A stretch of 64,000 nucleotides of DNA from Candidatus Merdivicinus intestinigallinarum (lineage in GTDB: Bacteria > Bacillota > Clostridia > Oscillospirales > Ruminococcaceae), in the NCBI GenBank assembly GCA_018713335.1, contig DVOW01000021.1:24121-88120 (forward strand), written 5' to 3'. Position 1 is the stretch's first letter. Every line of letters begins with the position of its first letter. Made by a program: the position numbers and the translations under genes. Below the pieces are notes generated by a model. It ran no database searches. It was not told where the DNA came from and saw nothing but the letters and a program-made list of their open reading frames with translations. Positions 40,482-49,300 of the stretch are shown here, in pieces.

Positions 40482-41963
40482 TTATTGTTTGACAGGTGTA
40501 AAGCACCCGTTTTTGACTGCGGAATCTAAAATCCAGCCGCACTGTTCCGGTAGGGCGGCCCATTGAAAATACCGTTCCTCCATAGGGATCCATTCCCGGA
40601 GGAACCGCTGGTACAAAGCGGCCCCGCTGCGGGCGAAGATCCGCTTTTTCTGGACGTCCTCCGGGCAGTTGAGGAAGATTTTCACATCGCAGGGCAAACC
40701 GGCGGCCGGGTGCAGGCTGTAGGAGCCTTCCACCACCGTCAGGGCCTTGACCGGGATCTCCCGTCTGCCCCGGAAGGTCATTTCCGAGCAGTCGAAGATC
40801 CGGTAGGAAAAACTGCCGCCGGGGATCTTCGCGGACACTTCCTCTGCGAACCGTTCGTAGTGGACGTTCCCGCCGGGTTCCGCCAGGCGTTCCGGCATCC
40901 GCAGGTCAGGGGGCAGGAAAAAGTCGTCCATGTGGATGACGGCGGCGTCGTAGACTTCTTCCAGCATGGCGGCGAAGGTGCTTTTGCCCGCGCCGCACCG
41001 GCCGTCCACAGCAGCCACCGCCCGGCCCCTTTCCCGGATGATCCGGTCGATTTCCAGAAACAGCTCCAGGCAGGTCAGGTACCGTTCCGGGACAATCCGG
41101 TAAGCGGGGTGATGGGCCGCCCGGTATTCCGGACTGTGGCTCACCATGTGGCAGCCGTCCTTCCAGTAAAGCTCCAGGTATTCGGAGAGCTTTTCGCCGG
41201 AAAAGGGCATCCCGCCCTGGTCCGCCAGCCTTTGCAGCAGCTCTGTTTTCCGCCGGAAGGAAGCCTCATTCCCGGAAACCTGCCTGGCTCCCGCCGCGAA
41301 AAGCCGGTTGACTGTGGGTAAAGCTTCCTCCCACAGCCCCCGCAGCTCCAGGCGGCACAGGCCGTTGCCAATGGGTTCCCACCGTGGTGATCCTTCCTCC
41401 TGGCCTTCCAGCCGGCGGAACTCCTCTTTTAGGTACCGGAGGCTCGTTTCCGGGTTTGTGATGATATGCCCGCCGCCGAACTCGTTTTGATATAAGAGCT
41501 TGACCGCGTCCTGGGGCTGCATGGCCGGGTATTCCGCCCCGTGGCGGACTAAGATCTCTTCCAGCTCCCGGCTGGAGATTTCCTCTTTTTCTGCCTGGGT
41601 CCGGCGGGTTTTTGTAAGCTTGTCCAGCAGGGCTTCCAGCCGGTCCAGCTTTTGGCCCGTTTGCTTTAGCTGTTCCCGTCCGGCCTGGCAATGGGCTTTG
41701 AGGATCTCGCACCGTTTGTCCAAGCCGGAGCCGCCCATCTGGGTCAGTTGGGTAAATTCCTTGATTTGGGCCAGGGGCATCCCCGTGTCCCGCAGGTCGC
41801 ACACCAGCCGCAGCCACTGGGCGTCCTGCTCGGTATACCGCCGGAACCCGTTGGATTCCCGTTCCACCCGGGGCAGCAGCCCTTCCTTTTCATAATACCG
41901 GAGAGCATGGGCCGGGAGCCCGGCCAGCGCCGCCATCTCCTTAATGGTATATTCCAATTGCAT
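40482..41963 (-). CDS. MerR-type regulator fused to a uridine-kinase-like P-loop domain
   Basis: The 493-residue protein starts with a MerR winged helix (YTIKEMAALAGLPAHALRYYEKEGLLPR, residues about 4-31, to about 70) and a coiled coil (about 80-130). A middle domain (about 145-310) contains LLYQNEFGGGH. The C-terminal kinase domain has a Walker A GRCGAGKST near residue 323, followed by HMDDFF and R-R-E-I-P. The kinase resembles uridine kinase/phosphoribulokinase folds. The ATG at 41963 starts the recognisable domain; the longer frame upstream runs through the promoter. DNA binding and kinase in one chain suggests a sensor that phosphorylates or binds its effector. Confidence 0.75.
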   Translation of the reverse strand: MQLEYTIKEMAALAGLPAHALRYYEKEGLLPRVERESNGFRRYTEQDAQWLRLVCDLRDTGMPLAQIKEFTQLTQMGGSGLDKRCEILKAHCQAGREQLKQTGQKLDRLEALLDKLTKTRRTQAEKEEISSRELEEILVRHGAEYPAMQPQDAVKLLYQNEFGGGHIITNPETSLRYLKEEFRRLEGQEEGSPRWEPIGNGLCRLELRGLWEEALPTVNRLFAAGARQVSGNEASFRRKTELLQRLADQGGMPFSGEKLSEYLELYWKDGCHMVSHSPEYRAAHHPAYRIVPERYLTCLELFLEIDRIIRERGRAVAAVDGRCGAGKSTFAAMLEEVYDAAVIHMDDFFLPPDLRMPERLAEPGGNVHYERFAEEVSAKIPGGSFSYRIFDCSEMTFRGRREIPVKALTVVEGSYSLHPAAGLPCDVKIFLNCPEDVQKKRIFARSGAALYQRFLREWIPMEERYFQWAALPEQCGWILDSAVKNGCFTPVKQ

Positions 41964-42008
41964 CGCCTCAACATTAAAGTTTACATGAAGGTTAAATAGC
42001 TCGCCTGT

Positions 42009-42037
42009 ATTATACTGTGTTTTGTTCCCTTTTGCAA
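42009..42037 (-). promoter_or_regulatory. promoter of the MerR-kinase fusion gene
   Basis: On the minus strand TTGCAA and TATAAT are 17 bases apart, about 45 bases before the start codon. Confidence 0.75.
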
Positions 42038-42136
42038 GGGAAAATCCCAAAAATTTTATATTTTTACTGATTTTCCCTGTACAGGCCCCAAAACGCTCCA
42101 TTTTTCAGAAAAATCTGCTATATTTTATAATAGTGA

Positions 42137-42165
42137 TTGACAAAAATTATGGAAAGCATTATCAT
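42137..42165 (+). promoter_or_regulatory. promoter of the beta-mannosidase gene
   Basis: TTGACA (42137-42142) and TATCAT (42160-42165) with a 17-base spacer. Confidence 0.8.
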
Positions 42166-42205
42166 GAAGAAAATAAGACCGGAAGGTCAGCGTGAGGGGG
42201 ATTTT

Positions 42206-44740
42206 ATGAAAACAATATCATTGAACAGCGGCTGGAAGCTGTGCGACACCGGATTTTCCGTAAAACATCCGGCGGAGGCCGCAAAATACGCCCAAAACTG
42301 GTATCTTTGCCAGGTTCCCTGCGATGTCCGGATGCCGCTGATGGAGCACGGCGTGATCCGGGACCCTGTTCTGGCCGATTATGCCCATGACAGCGAATGG
42401 ATCGAGCAGCGGGCCTGGTGGTATTTCAAAACCTTTTCCTGTTCCCGGGAGGATTTGGACGCGGAGGCCGTGGAGCTGGTGGCCGAGGCCATCGACACCC
42501 GGTGCGACGTGTTTTTGAACGGGATTTTGATCGGCAGCCAGGCCAATGTCCACCGGGCTTTCCAAAAGGACGTGAAGGAATACTTGACGGAGGGGGAAAA
42601 CTGCCTGGCCATCCGGGTCACCACCGGCCTGGAGGAAGTGACGGAGGAGGACGTAGGGGACCTGCATTATGCGGTCTGCCATGAAACCCTGCACAACCGC
42701 TGCGGCGACACCCACCGGGGGGACATGCGCCGGGCCTTTGTCCGGCGGCCCCAGTATACCATCGGCTGGGACTGGGGTCCCCGGGTGGTGACCTGCGGCA
42801 TTGTAGGGGAGGTTTCCCTGAATATTTATCAGAAGATCGCCATTCGGGAGCTGCGGGTGTCCACGGCGGAAATTCGGCCGGACGGCAGCGCCCTGCTGTC
42901 CGTTATGGCCAATATCGAAAACCTGTCCCTGTTTGCCACCCGGGACTGCGATGCCCGGCTGACGGTGGAATACCAGGGGCAGCTTTGCGGACAGCTGGAA
43001 TGGAAGCAGGAGCTTTTGACCGGCGGCTATAACTATCTGGAAGGGACTTTGGAGATCCCGGACGCCAAACTCTGGTGGCCCAACGGCTACGGGGAACAGC
43101 CCCTTTATGAGGTGCGCATGACCGCCGTCTGCGAGGGGAAGGAAACCAGCTATCCCGTGCAGCGCGTCGGCATCCGGACTGTCCGGATGGACCTTTCCCC
43201 CACAGGGAAGGGACAGGAACGGATTTTTGCCCTCCGGGTCAACGGCGTCCGGATTTTCTGCAAGGGCGGCGACTGGATCCCGGCGGACAGCATCTACGCC
43301 CGTGTGAGCCGGGAGAAGTACACCCGTCTGGTGGAGGAGGCCGTCTGCGCCAATTTCAATACGTTCCGTATCTGGGGCGGCGGCTTATACGAAAAGGAAT
43401 TCTTTTATCAGCTCTGCGACCAAAAGGGGATCTTGCTGTGGCAGGATTTCATGTTCGCCTGCTCCACATACCCGGACCATCGGGAGGCATTTTCCGAGGA
43501 GTGCCGCCGGGAGCTGGATTACCAGACCAAGCGGCTGCGGAACCACCCCTCCATCGCCCTGTTCTGCGGCAACAACGAGGATCAGGAGATCTTTTATGAG
43601 GATGAGCTCCAGTGCCGGTGGGGGCTTCACTACACCCGGAACCGGCAGTACGGCCTTGCGGTCAGCAATCTGATTGCCAAAACTGTGATGCACCAGAACT
43701 GCCCGGATATCCCCTATTGGAACAGCTCCCCCTACGGGGGCGAAAAGCCCACCTCGGAGGAGATCGGGGATGTGCACCACTGGGGCGCGGCCATGATGAA
43801 CCCGGATATGAAAAAACGGATCGACCCGTTTGTCTACGACCAGCTGGGGGCGAAGTTTGTCAGCGAATACGGCTATATCGGCCCCTGTTCTTTGGAAACC
43901 ATCCGGGATTACTTTGACGGGCGGCCCATTGACCGGGATTCCGAGATCTGGAAGCTGCATAACAATAATTTTGAAAAAGATACGGTCCTGGCCGGGATCC
44001 GGAAGCATTACCCCCTAGATACCGCCGTGTTGTCCTTAGAGGACTACATCCTCTACGCAGGCGCGGTGCACGAGCTGATTTTGGGGTATTCTCTGGAGGC
44101 GATCCGCTTTAAGGAGCAGTGCCACGGGGCATTGTTCTGGATGTACAACGATACCTGGGGGGAAGTGGGCTGGACCATCGTGGACTACTATCTCCGCCGG
44201 AAAACCGGCTTTTACGGCGTTAAGCGCGCCTTTGCCCCGCTGAAGCTGTCCATGCGGGCGGTGGATGGGAAGCTGCTGGTGCAGGCCTGCAACGACACGC
44301 CGGAGGAAGTTTCCGTCCGCGCCCAGCTTGGGTACCTGTCCTTTGACGGGAAGGAAGCCCGGCTGGAGCCTTTGGAGATCCAGGTCCCGGCCCGGTCCCG
44401 GCGGTATGTCTACGAGGGGCCGCTTCCGGATTACGACGCCAAAGCCGGCTGCCTGGCAGTCATCCCGGAAGGCGCTTTTGAGCCCTGCATCCTTCGGGCC
44501 GGGGATTTGAAGGACTGGCGCCTGCCCTCTGACCCCCAGCTCCAGGCAGAGGTCCGCCAGGAAGGCGAGAACGCCGCTGTAACGGTCAGCAGTCCTGTCT
44601 ACGCGCATTTAGTGCGGGTGGAGGGGGATTTCCGCTGCTCCGACAATTATTTTGACCTGCTGCCCGGGCAGTCCAAGACCATTACCGTGTACGGCGCGGA
44701 AGCATCCGGCATTTCTGTCCGCGCGTACCGGCCGCAATAA
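42206..44740 (+). CDS. GH2 family beta-mannosidase
   Basis: The 844-residue enzyme has the GH2 layout: sugar-binding jelly roll (about 1-180), immunoglobulin-like domain, TIM barrel (about 290-600) and C-terminal beta domains. The acid/base Glu458 is in FCGNNEDQE and the nucleophile Glu554 in FVSEYGYIGP. The TIGWDWGPR and WWPNGYGEQPLY segments are typical of beta-mannosidases. There is no signal peptide, so it acts in the cytoplasm on short beta-mannosides, for example the Man-beta-GlcNAc core left after GH92 action or mannan disaccharides. The start follows GAGGGGG. The small-molecule kinase gene follows after 13 bases. Confidence 0.9.
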   Translation: MKTISLNSGWKLCDTGFSVKHPAEAAKYAQNWYLCQVPCDVRMPLMEHGVIRDPVLADYAHDSEWIEQRAWWYFKTFSCSREDLDAEAVELVAEAIDTRCDVFLNGILIGSQANVHRAFQKDVKEYLTEGENCLAIRVTTGLEEVTEEDVGDLHYAVCHETLHNRCGDTHRGDMRRAFVRRPQYTIGWDWGPRVVTCGIVGEVSLNIYQKIAIRELRVSTAEIRPDGSALLSVMANIENLSLFATRDCDARLTVEYQGQLCGQLEWKQELLTGGYNYLEGTLEIPDAKLWWPNGYGEQPLYEVRMTAVCEGKETSYPVQRVGIRTVRMDLSPTGKGQERIFALRVNGVRIFCKGGDWIPADSIYARVSREKYTRLVEEAVCANFNTFRIWGGGLYEKEFFYQLCDQKGILLWQDFMFACSTYPDHREAFSEECRRELDYQTKRLRNHPSIALFCGNNEDQEIFYEDELQCRWGLHYTRNRQYGLAVSNLIAKTVMHQNCPDIPYWNSSPYGGEKPTSEEIGDVHHWGAAMMNPDMKKRIDPFVYDQLGAKFVSEYGYIGPCSLETIRDYFDGRPIDRDSEIWKLHNNNFEKDTVLAGIRKHYPLDTAVLSLEDYILYAGAVHELILGYSLEAIRFKEQCHGALFWMYNDTWGEVGWTIVDYYLRRKTGFYGVKRAFAPLKLSMRAVDGKLLVQACNDTPEEVSVRAQLGYLSFDGKEARLEPLEIQVPARSRRYVYEGPLPDYDAKAGCLAVIPEGAFEPCILRAGDLKDWRLPSDPQLQAEVRQEGENAAVTVSSPVYAHLVRVEGDFRCSDNYFDLLPGQSKTITVYGAEASGISVRAYRPQ

Positions 44741-44753
44741 GGAGCGTGATGGA

Positions 44754-45689
44754 ATGGCGGAGCAGTATTTAGCGGACCTTACCTGCCATTTGGAGGAGCG
44801 TTACCGCATCCGGCCCGTGTCCATTACTCCCGCAAAACGGGGGTATTACGGAGAAACCTGGAAAGTCCAGGGGGAGGAGGGCTGTTATTTTGTGAAGCTG
44901 GATTTCCTGCCCCGGCACCGGGAAATCTTCCGAAACAGCCTGTCTGCCGTGGATTATTTCTGCTGGCGCGGGATCGACTTCGCCGGACAGGTGGTGAAAA
45001 CCGTCCGGGGGGAGCTTTCCTCGGAGTTCCGGTCCGCCGTCATGGGGGTGTTCCGGTGGGTGGAAGGGGAAAACCTGGAAACAGACGATACAAAGCCCAT
45101 GGAATACCGGCTGCTCTGCCAAATCTACCGTCTGACCAGGCCGGGGCTCCCCATTCCCACCATGGAATTTTCCGATGGGGCGGCCCGGCAATTTTACCAG
45201 GGTTGGCGGCGGATGGAAGAAAACCCAAAAGGGGAGATGGAACGGGTGTTCCTTGCCATGCTGGATGGGCAAAGGGCGAAAATAGACAGCTGCGCCCGGA
45301 AGCTGTCCCGGTACGCAAACGCCTGCCGCATGGACACCGGCGGCTTTGTCATCACCCACGGGGACGCAGGCGGGAACTTTTTTGTGGGGGACAGCAAAAC
45401 TTATATCCTGGACTGGGACGAGGTCATGTACGCCCCGCCGGAACGGGATGCCTGGGTTATGTGCTGCCGGGGCTGGGCCCGGGAGCTGTTTGAGAAAACT
45501 TTGCGGGAAAACGGGCTCCCTTACCGGCTCAGGCCGGAACGGCTGGCCTTTCTCTGCTTCCACATGTACTTTTTCTACCTGGGGGAATTTCTGGCGGATA
45601 TCCCCAGCCGGGACGTCTTGGCCAAAGCGGAGGACTTTATGACAAACGGCTGGATCGAGGAACGGCTGGAAATTGCGGAAACCCTTTGA
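44754..45689 (+). CDS. aminoglycoside phosphotransferase (APH)-fold small-molecule kinase
   Basis: The 311-residue protein has the kinase-like APH fold: a Lys in the N-lobe (YFVKLDF), the Brenner-type catalytic loop H202-G-D-A-G-G-N and the metal-binding I-L-D-W-D-E-V. Many such proteins phosphorylate sugars, choline or homoserine-like metabolites. Being 13 bases behind the beta-mannosidase gene, with AAGGAG in between, it is more likely a sugar or metabolite kinase than a drug-resistance enzyme. The start at 44754 was chosen on the ribosome site. Confidence 0.78.
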   Translation: MAEQYLADLTCHLEERYRIRPVSITPAKRGYYGETWKVQGEEGCYFVKLDFLPRHREIFRNSLSAVDYFCWRGIDFAGQVVKTVRGELSSEFRSAVMGVFRWVEGENLETDDTKPMEYRLLCQIYRLTRPGLPIPTMEFSDGAARQFYQGWRRMEENPKGEMERVFLAMLDGQRAKIDSCARKLSRYANACRMDTGGFVITHGDAGGNFFVGDSKTYILDWDEVMYAPPERDAWVMCCRGWARELFEKTLRENGLPYRLRPERLAFLCFHMYFFYLGEFLADIPSRDVLAKAEDFMTNGWIEERLEIAETL

Positions 45690-45751
45690 AGCCCCCTTGC
45701 GGAAAGGGGAGCCGCGTGTTATAATCAAGAAAACGGAAAGGAGTGTTTCCC

Positions 45752-46984
45752 ATGGATTTTGACACCATGCTGAAAAAATATGCGGACCTGATGGTCCGTT
45801 CCGGCATCAATCTGCAAAAAGGACAGATCCTTTGCATCAACGCCCCCATTTCCGCCGCGCCCTTAGTGCGGCTGGCCGCTGAAAGCGGGTATCAGGCCGG
45901 GGCAAAAGAAGTGGTCGTCCGGTGGAGCGATGAGGCCTTGAGCCGCCTGAAATACGATTACGCCCCCCAGAGCCAGTTTGAAAACGTCCCCGGCTGGTTC
46001 GCGGCTTATAATAACGAGTACGCCGCGGAAGGGGCGGGATTTTTGTCCATCGACTCCGCCGACCCGGACGCCTTTGCCGGCGTGGACCCCCAAAAGCCCG
46101 CCGCTTGGGTGAAGGCCGTCCACAAAGTCTGCAAGCCCTTTTACGACGGCCTGGATATGGGAAAGAACCGCTGGTGCATCGCCGCCGCCCCTTCTCCCGC
46201 CTGGGCGAAGAAGGTGTTCCCCGGGGTTTCCGAGGAAGAAGCGGTGGAAAAGCTCTGGGAGGCCATTTTTAGGGCTGTCCGGGTGGATACGCCCGACCCG
46301 GCAGCCGCCTGGGAGGAGCATCATCAGAGCTTCCAGAAACGGATCGAATACTTGAACAGCCTCCAGCTGGACCGGCTCCATTATCAAAACAGCCTGGGGA
46401 CCGACATCACCATCGGGATGCCGGAAAACCACTGCTGGGCCGGCGGCGGCGCCGAAACAACTGACGGCGTTTATTATTTCCCCAATATGCCCACTGAGGA
46501 GATCTTTGCCACGCCTCACCGGGATCGGGCCGAGGGCGTTGTGCACAGCGCGCTGCCTTTAAATTACCAGGGCACCCTCATTGACGATTTCTGGCTGAAA
46601 TTTGAAAAGGGCGCGGTGGTGGATTTCGGCGCGGAAAAAGGGTACGATACCTTAAAAGCCCTGATCGAAACGGACGAGGGTTCCCGCCATTTGGGAGAAG
46701 CGGCCCTGATCCCCAAACAGTCCCCCATTTCGGAAATGGGCATCCTCTTTTACAACACCTTGTTTGACGAGAACGCCTCCTGCCATTTCGCCATCGGCAA
46801 GGGCTTCCCGGAATGTATGCAGGGCGGGCTGAAGCAATCGGAGGAGGAGCTGAAGGCCCGGGGCATGAACGATTCCGCCGCCCATGTGGACTTTATGCTT
46901 GGCACCGCTGACCTGTCCATTACCGGTTACACCAAGGACGGCCGGGAAATCGCGATTTTCCGGGACGGAAACTGGGCTTTTTAA
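45752..46984 (+). CDS. M29 family aminopeptidase (AmpS/PepS-like)
   Basis: The 410-residue metalloaminopeptidase shows the M29 features: an N-terminal domain with V-R-S-G-I-N-L-Q-K-G-Q-I-L, the GMPENHCWAGGGAETTDG core, NMPTEEIFATPH with metal-binding Glu and His, and SPISEMGILFYNTLFDENASCHFA near the C-terminus. It removes N-terminal residues from peptides in the cytoplasm. AAAGGAGTG precedes the ATG at 45752. The MIF-like gene follows 17 bases later. Confidence 0.92.
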   Translation: MDFDTMLKKYADLMVRSGINLQKGQILCINAPISAAPLVRLAAESGYQAGAKEVVVRWSDEALSRLKYDYAPQSQFENVPGWFAAYNNEYAAEGAGFLSIDSADPDAFAGVDPQKPAAWVKAVHKVCKPFYDGLDMGKNRWCIAAAPSPAWAKKVFPGVSEEEAVEKLWEAIFRAVRVDTPDPAAAWEEHHQSFQKRIEYLNSLQLDRLHYQNSLGTDITIGMPENHCWAGGGAETTDGVYYFPNMPTEEIFATPHRDRAEGVVHSALPLNYQGTLIDDFWLKFEKGAVVDFGAEKGYDTLKALIETDEGSRHLGEAALIPKQSPISEMGILFYNTLFDENASCHFAIGKGFPECMQGGLKQSEEELKARGMNDSAAHVDFMLGTADLSITGYTKDGREIAIFRDGNWAF

Positions 46985-47001
46985 GGAAAGGATGAGATAA
47001 A

Positions 47002-47346
47002 ATGCCGTTTATTCGCACTAGTTTGAATATGACTTTGAGCGCAAGCCAGGAGGAAACCCTGAAAAAGCGGTTCGGGGAGGCCATCGCCTGCATCCCCGGC
47101 AAAAGCGAGGATTGGCTGATGCTGGAATTTTCCGACAACTGCCGCATGTGGTTTCGAGGGGAACAGGCCCCTATGGCCATGGTGGATGTTTCCATTTTCG
47201 GCGGGGCTTCGCCGGAGGCCTATGAGGCCCTGACGGCAAAGCTGACCGGGATTTTGGCGGAAGTTGTGATGGGCCTCGCTTCGGACCATATTTATATCAA
47301 GTATTCCGAGTACAGCCACTGGGGCTGGAACGGCGGGAACTTTTAA
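47002..47346 (+). CDS. MIF/tautomerase superfamily protein
   Basis: The 114-residue protein begins Met-Pro, so the catalytic Pro1 of the tautomerase superfamily is exposed after removal of Met. It has the MIF-length fold with D-W-L-M-L-E-F in the middle and ends in NGGNF. Bacterial MIF homologues tautomerise phenylpyruvate-like compounds; some gut bacterial homologues interact with host pathways. There is no signal peptide. It sits directly behind the aminopeptidase gene with AAGGAAAGGATGAG upstream. Confidence 0.82.
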   Translation: MPFIRTSLNMTLSASQEETLKKRFGEAIACIPGKSEDWLMLEFSDNCRMWFRGEQAPMAMVDVSIFGGASPEAYEALTAKLTGILAEVVMGLASDHIYIKYSEYSHWGWNGGNF

Positions 47347-47364
47347 GGAAAAAACTGATTGATA

Positions 47365-47402
47365 GGAAAAACCGGCTCAGTTTCAGACTGAACCGGTTTT
47401 TT
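47365..47402. terminator. bidirectional terminator between convergent genes
   Basis: AACCGGCTCAGT pairs with ACTGAACCGGTT; A-tract on the left and TTTTTT on the right. Confidence 0.88.
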
Positions 47403-47408
47403 CAAAAG

Positions 47409-47732
47409 TTATTCTTCTCCGTAAACCTCTTTGGCCATCCGCAGGGCCGCCCAGGCTTTGGGCCACCCGGCGTAAAAGGCCAGCTGGGTCAGGGCTTCGC
47501 TCATTTCGGTGCGGGTCACGCCGTTTGCCTTGGCGCGCTCAATGTGGTACAGCAGGGAGGAATCCAAGATCCCGCTGGCCATCAGGGCGGAAACCGTGAT
47601 CAGACTCCGGTCCCTGGGGGAAAGCTCCGTCTCCCGGGACCAGACTTCCCCGAACAGCACATCGTCGTTCAGCTCCGCGAATTTGGGAGCGAATTCGCTC
47701 ATGGCGTCCCGGCCGGCTGTTACTTTTTCCAT
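47409..47732 (-). CDS. carboxymuconolactone decarboxylase family protein (AhpD-like)
   Basis: The 107-residue helical protein belongs to the CMD/AhpD superfamily (RDRSLITVSALMASG, ALTQLAFYAGWPKAW). The AhpD CxxC redox pair is absent, so it is of the gamma-CMD type, often found with oxidoreductases in stress operons. It is the second gene after the flavin reductase, 13 bases apart, under a MerR-type promoter. A role in handling electrophiles or quinones is plausible. Confidence 0.85.
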   Translation of the reverse strand: MEKVTAGRDAMSEFAPKFAELNDDVLFGEVWSRETELSPRDRSLITVSALMASGILDSSLLYHIERAKANGVTRTEMSEALTQLAFYAGWPKAWAALRMAKEVYGEE

Positions 47733-47745
47733 CCGGTCCTCCCCC

Positions 47746-48303
47746 TTATTTCAGGGCCGCGCCGTCACGGAAAGCGTTGCCGACTTTTTCACCCAACACA
47801 TGGTAGCCGCTGTTGACTGGGTCAAAGGAAATGGGCCGGAATTTGGCAAGGTCGATGTTGCCGTCCCCGTCCAGAACGCTTTCGTCGGCGCTGACGTTGA
47901 CGATCTGGCCGATGATGTTGCCGTCCTCGGTGATTTTTAACAGGGTGCATTCCATGGACACCGGCAGCTCGTCGATCAGGGGCGCGTCCATCAGTTCGCT
48001 TTTGGTGGTGTGGAACCCGGATTTTTGCATCTTTTCCGGATCCTTGTTGGCGGACACGATGCCGACATAGTCGGAGGGGACCACATGGGCGGCGTCGGCG
48101 AAGCTGACGGTAAAGGCCTTCCGGTTCTTGATGTTGGCGGTGGTTTTGTGCCCGGCGCTTAAGCAGAGCATCACCTTGTCGGAATCGTACATCCCGCCCC
48201 AGGCGGCGTTCATGGCGTCGGCGGTCCCGTCCTCATTATAGGTGCTGATGATCAGCACTGGCTGGGGGTAGAGCCACGGTTTGCTTCCAAAATTCTTTCT
48301 CAT
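47746..48303 (-). CDS. flavin reductase-like FMN-binding split-barrel protein
   Basis: The 185-residue protein has the split-barrel flavin-binding fold (YPQPVLIISTYNEDGTADAMNAAW at the start, SFADAAHVVPSDYVG in the middle). Members bind FMN and transfer electrons from NAD(P)H or act as redox scaffolds. AAGGAGG precedes the start. It is the first gene of the MerR-controlled two-gene operon, whose promoter with a 19-base spacer lies at 48387-48417. Confidence 0.87.
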   Translation of the reverse strand: MRKNFGSKPWLYPQPVLIISTYNEDGTADAMNAAWGGMYDSDKVMLCLSAGHKTTANIKNRKAFTVSFADAAHVVPSDYVGIVSANKDPEKMQKSGFHTTKSELMDAPLIDELPVSMECTLLKITEDGNIIGQIVNVSADESVLDGDGNIDLAKFRPISFDPVNSGYHVLGEKVGNAFRDGAALK

Positions 48304-48386
48304 AGGATAAAACCTCCTTCAAAAATTCCTGTCAGCGTTTCCGCCGTTTGATTTGCGGGGCAGGACGTTTCCGCCCCATTGCTTCA

Positions 48387-48417
48387 AGCATACTCCATGG
48401 AGTGCGCTCCAAGTCAA
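48387..48417 (-). promoter_or_regulatory. MerR-type promoter/operator of the flavin reductase-CMD operon
   Basis: On the minus strand TTGACT and TATGCT are 19 bases apart. The spacer holds TGGAG-TGCG-CTCCA (48398-48411), the same dyad in the same position as in the promoter of the MerR gene at 39530-39560. Confidence 0.78.
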
Positions 48418-48454
48418 GAGGGTTCAAAAATTTTTTACAATCTTCCGGATGATG

Positions 48455-48886
48455 TTAAGCCTTCTGCCCAGGTTCCAGCTGGGTTTCGATTTGGGCGTAC
48501 AGGTCCGGGAAGCGCTTTTTCATGTTGACGGGGCGGAAGGTCTGGGAATCTACCCAGCCATGGAGGGTAGAGCCGGTGCAGATGGGCTTTTCCTCCCCCT
48601 GGCGCAGGACCTCATAGCCAAAGCGGATGCGGGCGGCGGAGAGCTCGGTGACAAAGCAGCAGACAGTTAGCTCGTCTTCATACCGGGAAACGCCGGTGTA
48701 GCGGCATTCCAGCTGAGAAAGGGGCGTCATGACCCCCATTTTTTCCAGCTGGGAGTAGGTGAGGCCCAGCTGCTTGATCCAGTCGGTGCGGGCGGCCTCG
48801 AACCAGATGGGGTAGACCGAGTGGTGGGTGATGCCCATTTGGTCGGTTTCTGCATAGCGGACAGTGATGCGGGTTTCTGTTGTCAT
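48455..48886 (-). CDS. acyl-CoA thioesterase, YbgC/4-hydroxybenzoyl-CoA type hotdog fold
   Basis: The 143-residue protein has the hotdog-fold active-site segment RYAETDQMGITHHSVYPIWFEAAR near the N-terminus, and the central long helix and beta strands of the family. The usual catalytic Asp of Y-x-D-T-D is present as ETD. It hydrolyses acyl-CoA thioesters in the cytoplasm. The ATG at 48886 follows AAAGGAAAT; an upstream in-frame ATG lacks support. The repeat element copy 3 lies upstream of it. Confidence 0.87.
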   Translation of the reverse strand: MTTETRITVRYAETDQMGITHHSVYPIWFEAARTDWIKQLGLTYSQLEKMGVMTPLSQLECRYTGVSRYEDELTVCCFVTELSAARIRFGYEVLRQGEEKPICTGSTLHGWVDSQTFRPVNMKKRFPDLYAQIETQLEPGQKA

Positions 48887-48916
48887 AAGGATTTCCTTTC
48901 CGTGATACAAATGGAG

Positions 48917-48941
48917 AAAAGGACACCGGGCGGGTGTCCTT
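48917..48941. terminator. terminator hairpin, left copy, flanking repeat element copy 3
   Basis: AAGGACACC / GGGTGTCCTT hairpin with an A-tract on its left only. A shortened version is at 49301-49325. Confidence 0.7.
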
Positions 48942-49300
48942 GGGCTGTTGAAAAAACTTCACTTGACGTACAATGCGCATAAATTGCTGACGCAAATAAA
49001 GCGCAGAGAAATATTAGGGGATTCTAAAATTGGATTTTGCTTAGCAAAACCAGAATCGTGTCGTCAAGCGAACTTGACGACGGACATCCGCGGCGAGCCT
49101 GCACGCCATGAACCATAAGTTCATGGCTCCGCTTTTTTATTTTAGTTTGCGGCCGGGCCGCGAAAGAATAGAGTTTCGCTCGTTGCGACGAGCGATGGGG
49201 GCTTTGCCCCTCAACCCCACGATTTTTTGAAAAAATTGCGTAAAACTTTTAATTTATCTCTAAGTGTAATTTTACTCTTAAAAGAGGTCTTTCGGCATTC
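48942..49300 (-). repeat. multi-hairpin intergenic repeat element, copy 3 (inverted)
   Basis: Read on the minus strand, this matches copy 1 along nearly its whole length, including the AGAGATAAA start, TTTTTTCAAAAAATCG, GGGGC/GCCCC, CGCTCGT/ACGAGCG (49177-49194), GCGGCC/GGCCGC (49149-49161), GCAGGCTCGCCGCGGATG, the long AT stem (49020-49057) and the TTTTTTCAAC end. Two extra hairpins (CATGAAC/GTTCATG type and TCGTCAAG/CTTGACGA type) are inserted. Stems again differ in sequence but still pair. Confidence 0.78.

Noticed and set aside
44754..45689. Aminoglycoside resistance gene
   Set aside because: The fold is shared with many metabolite kinases, and the operon context with beta-mannosidase favours a metabolic role.
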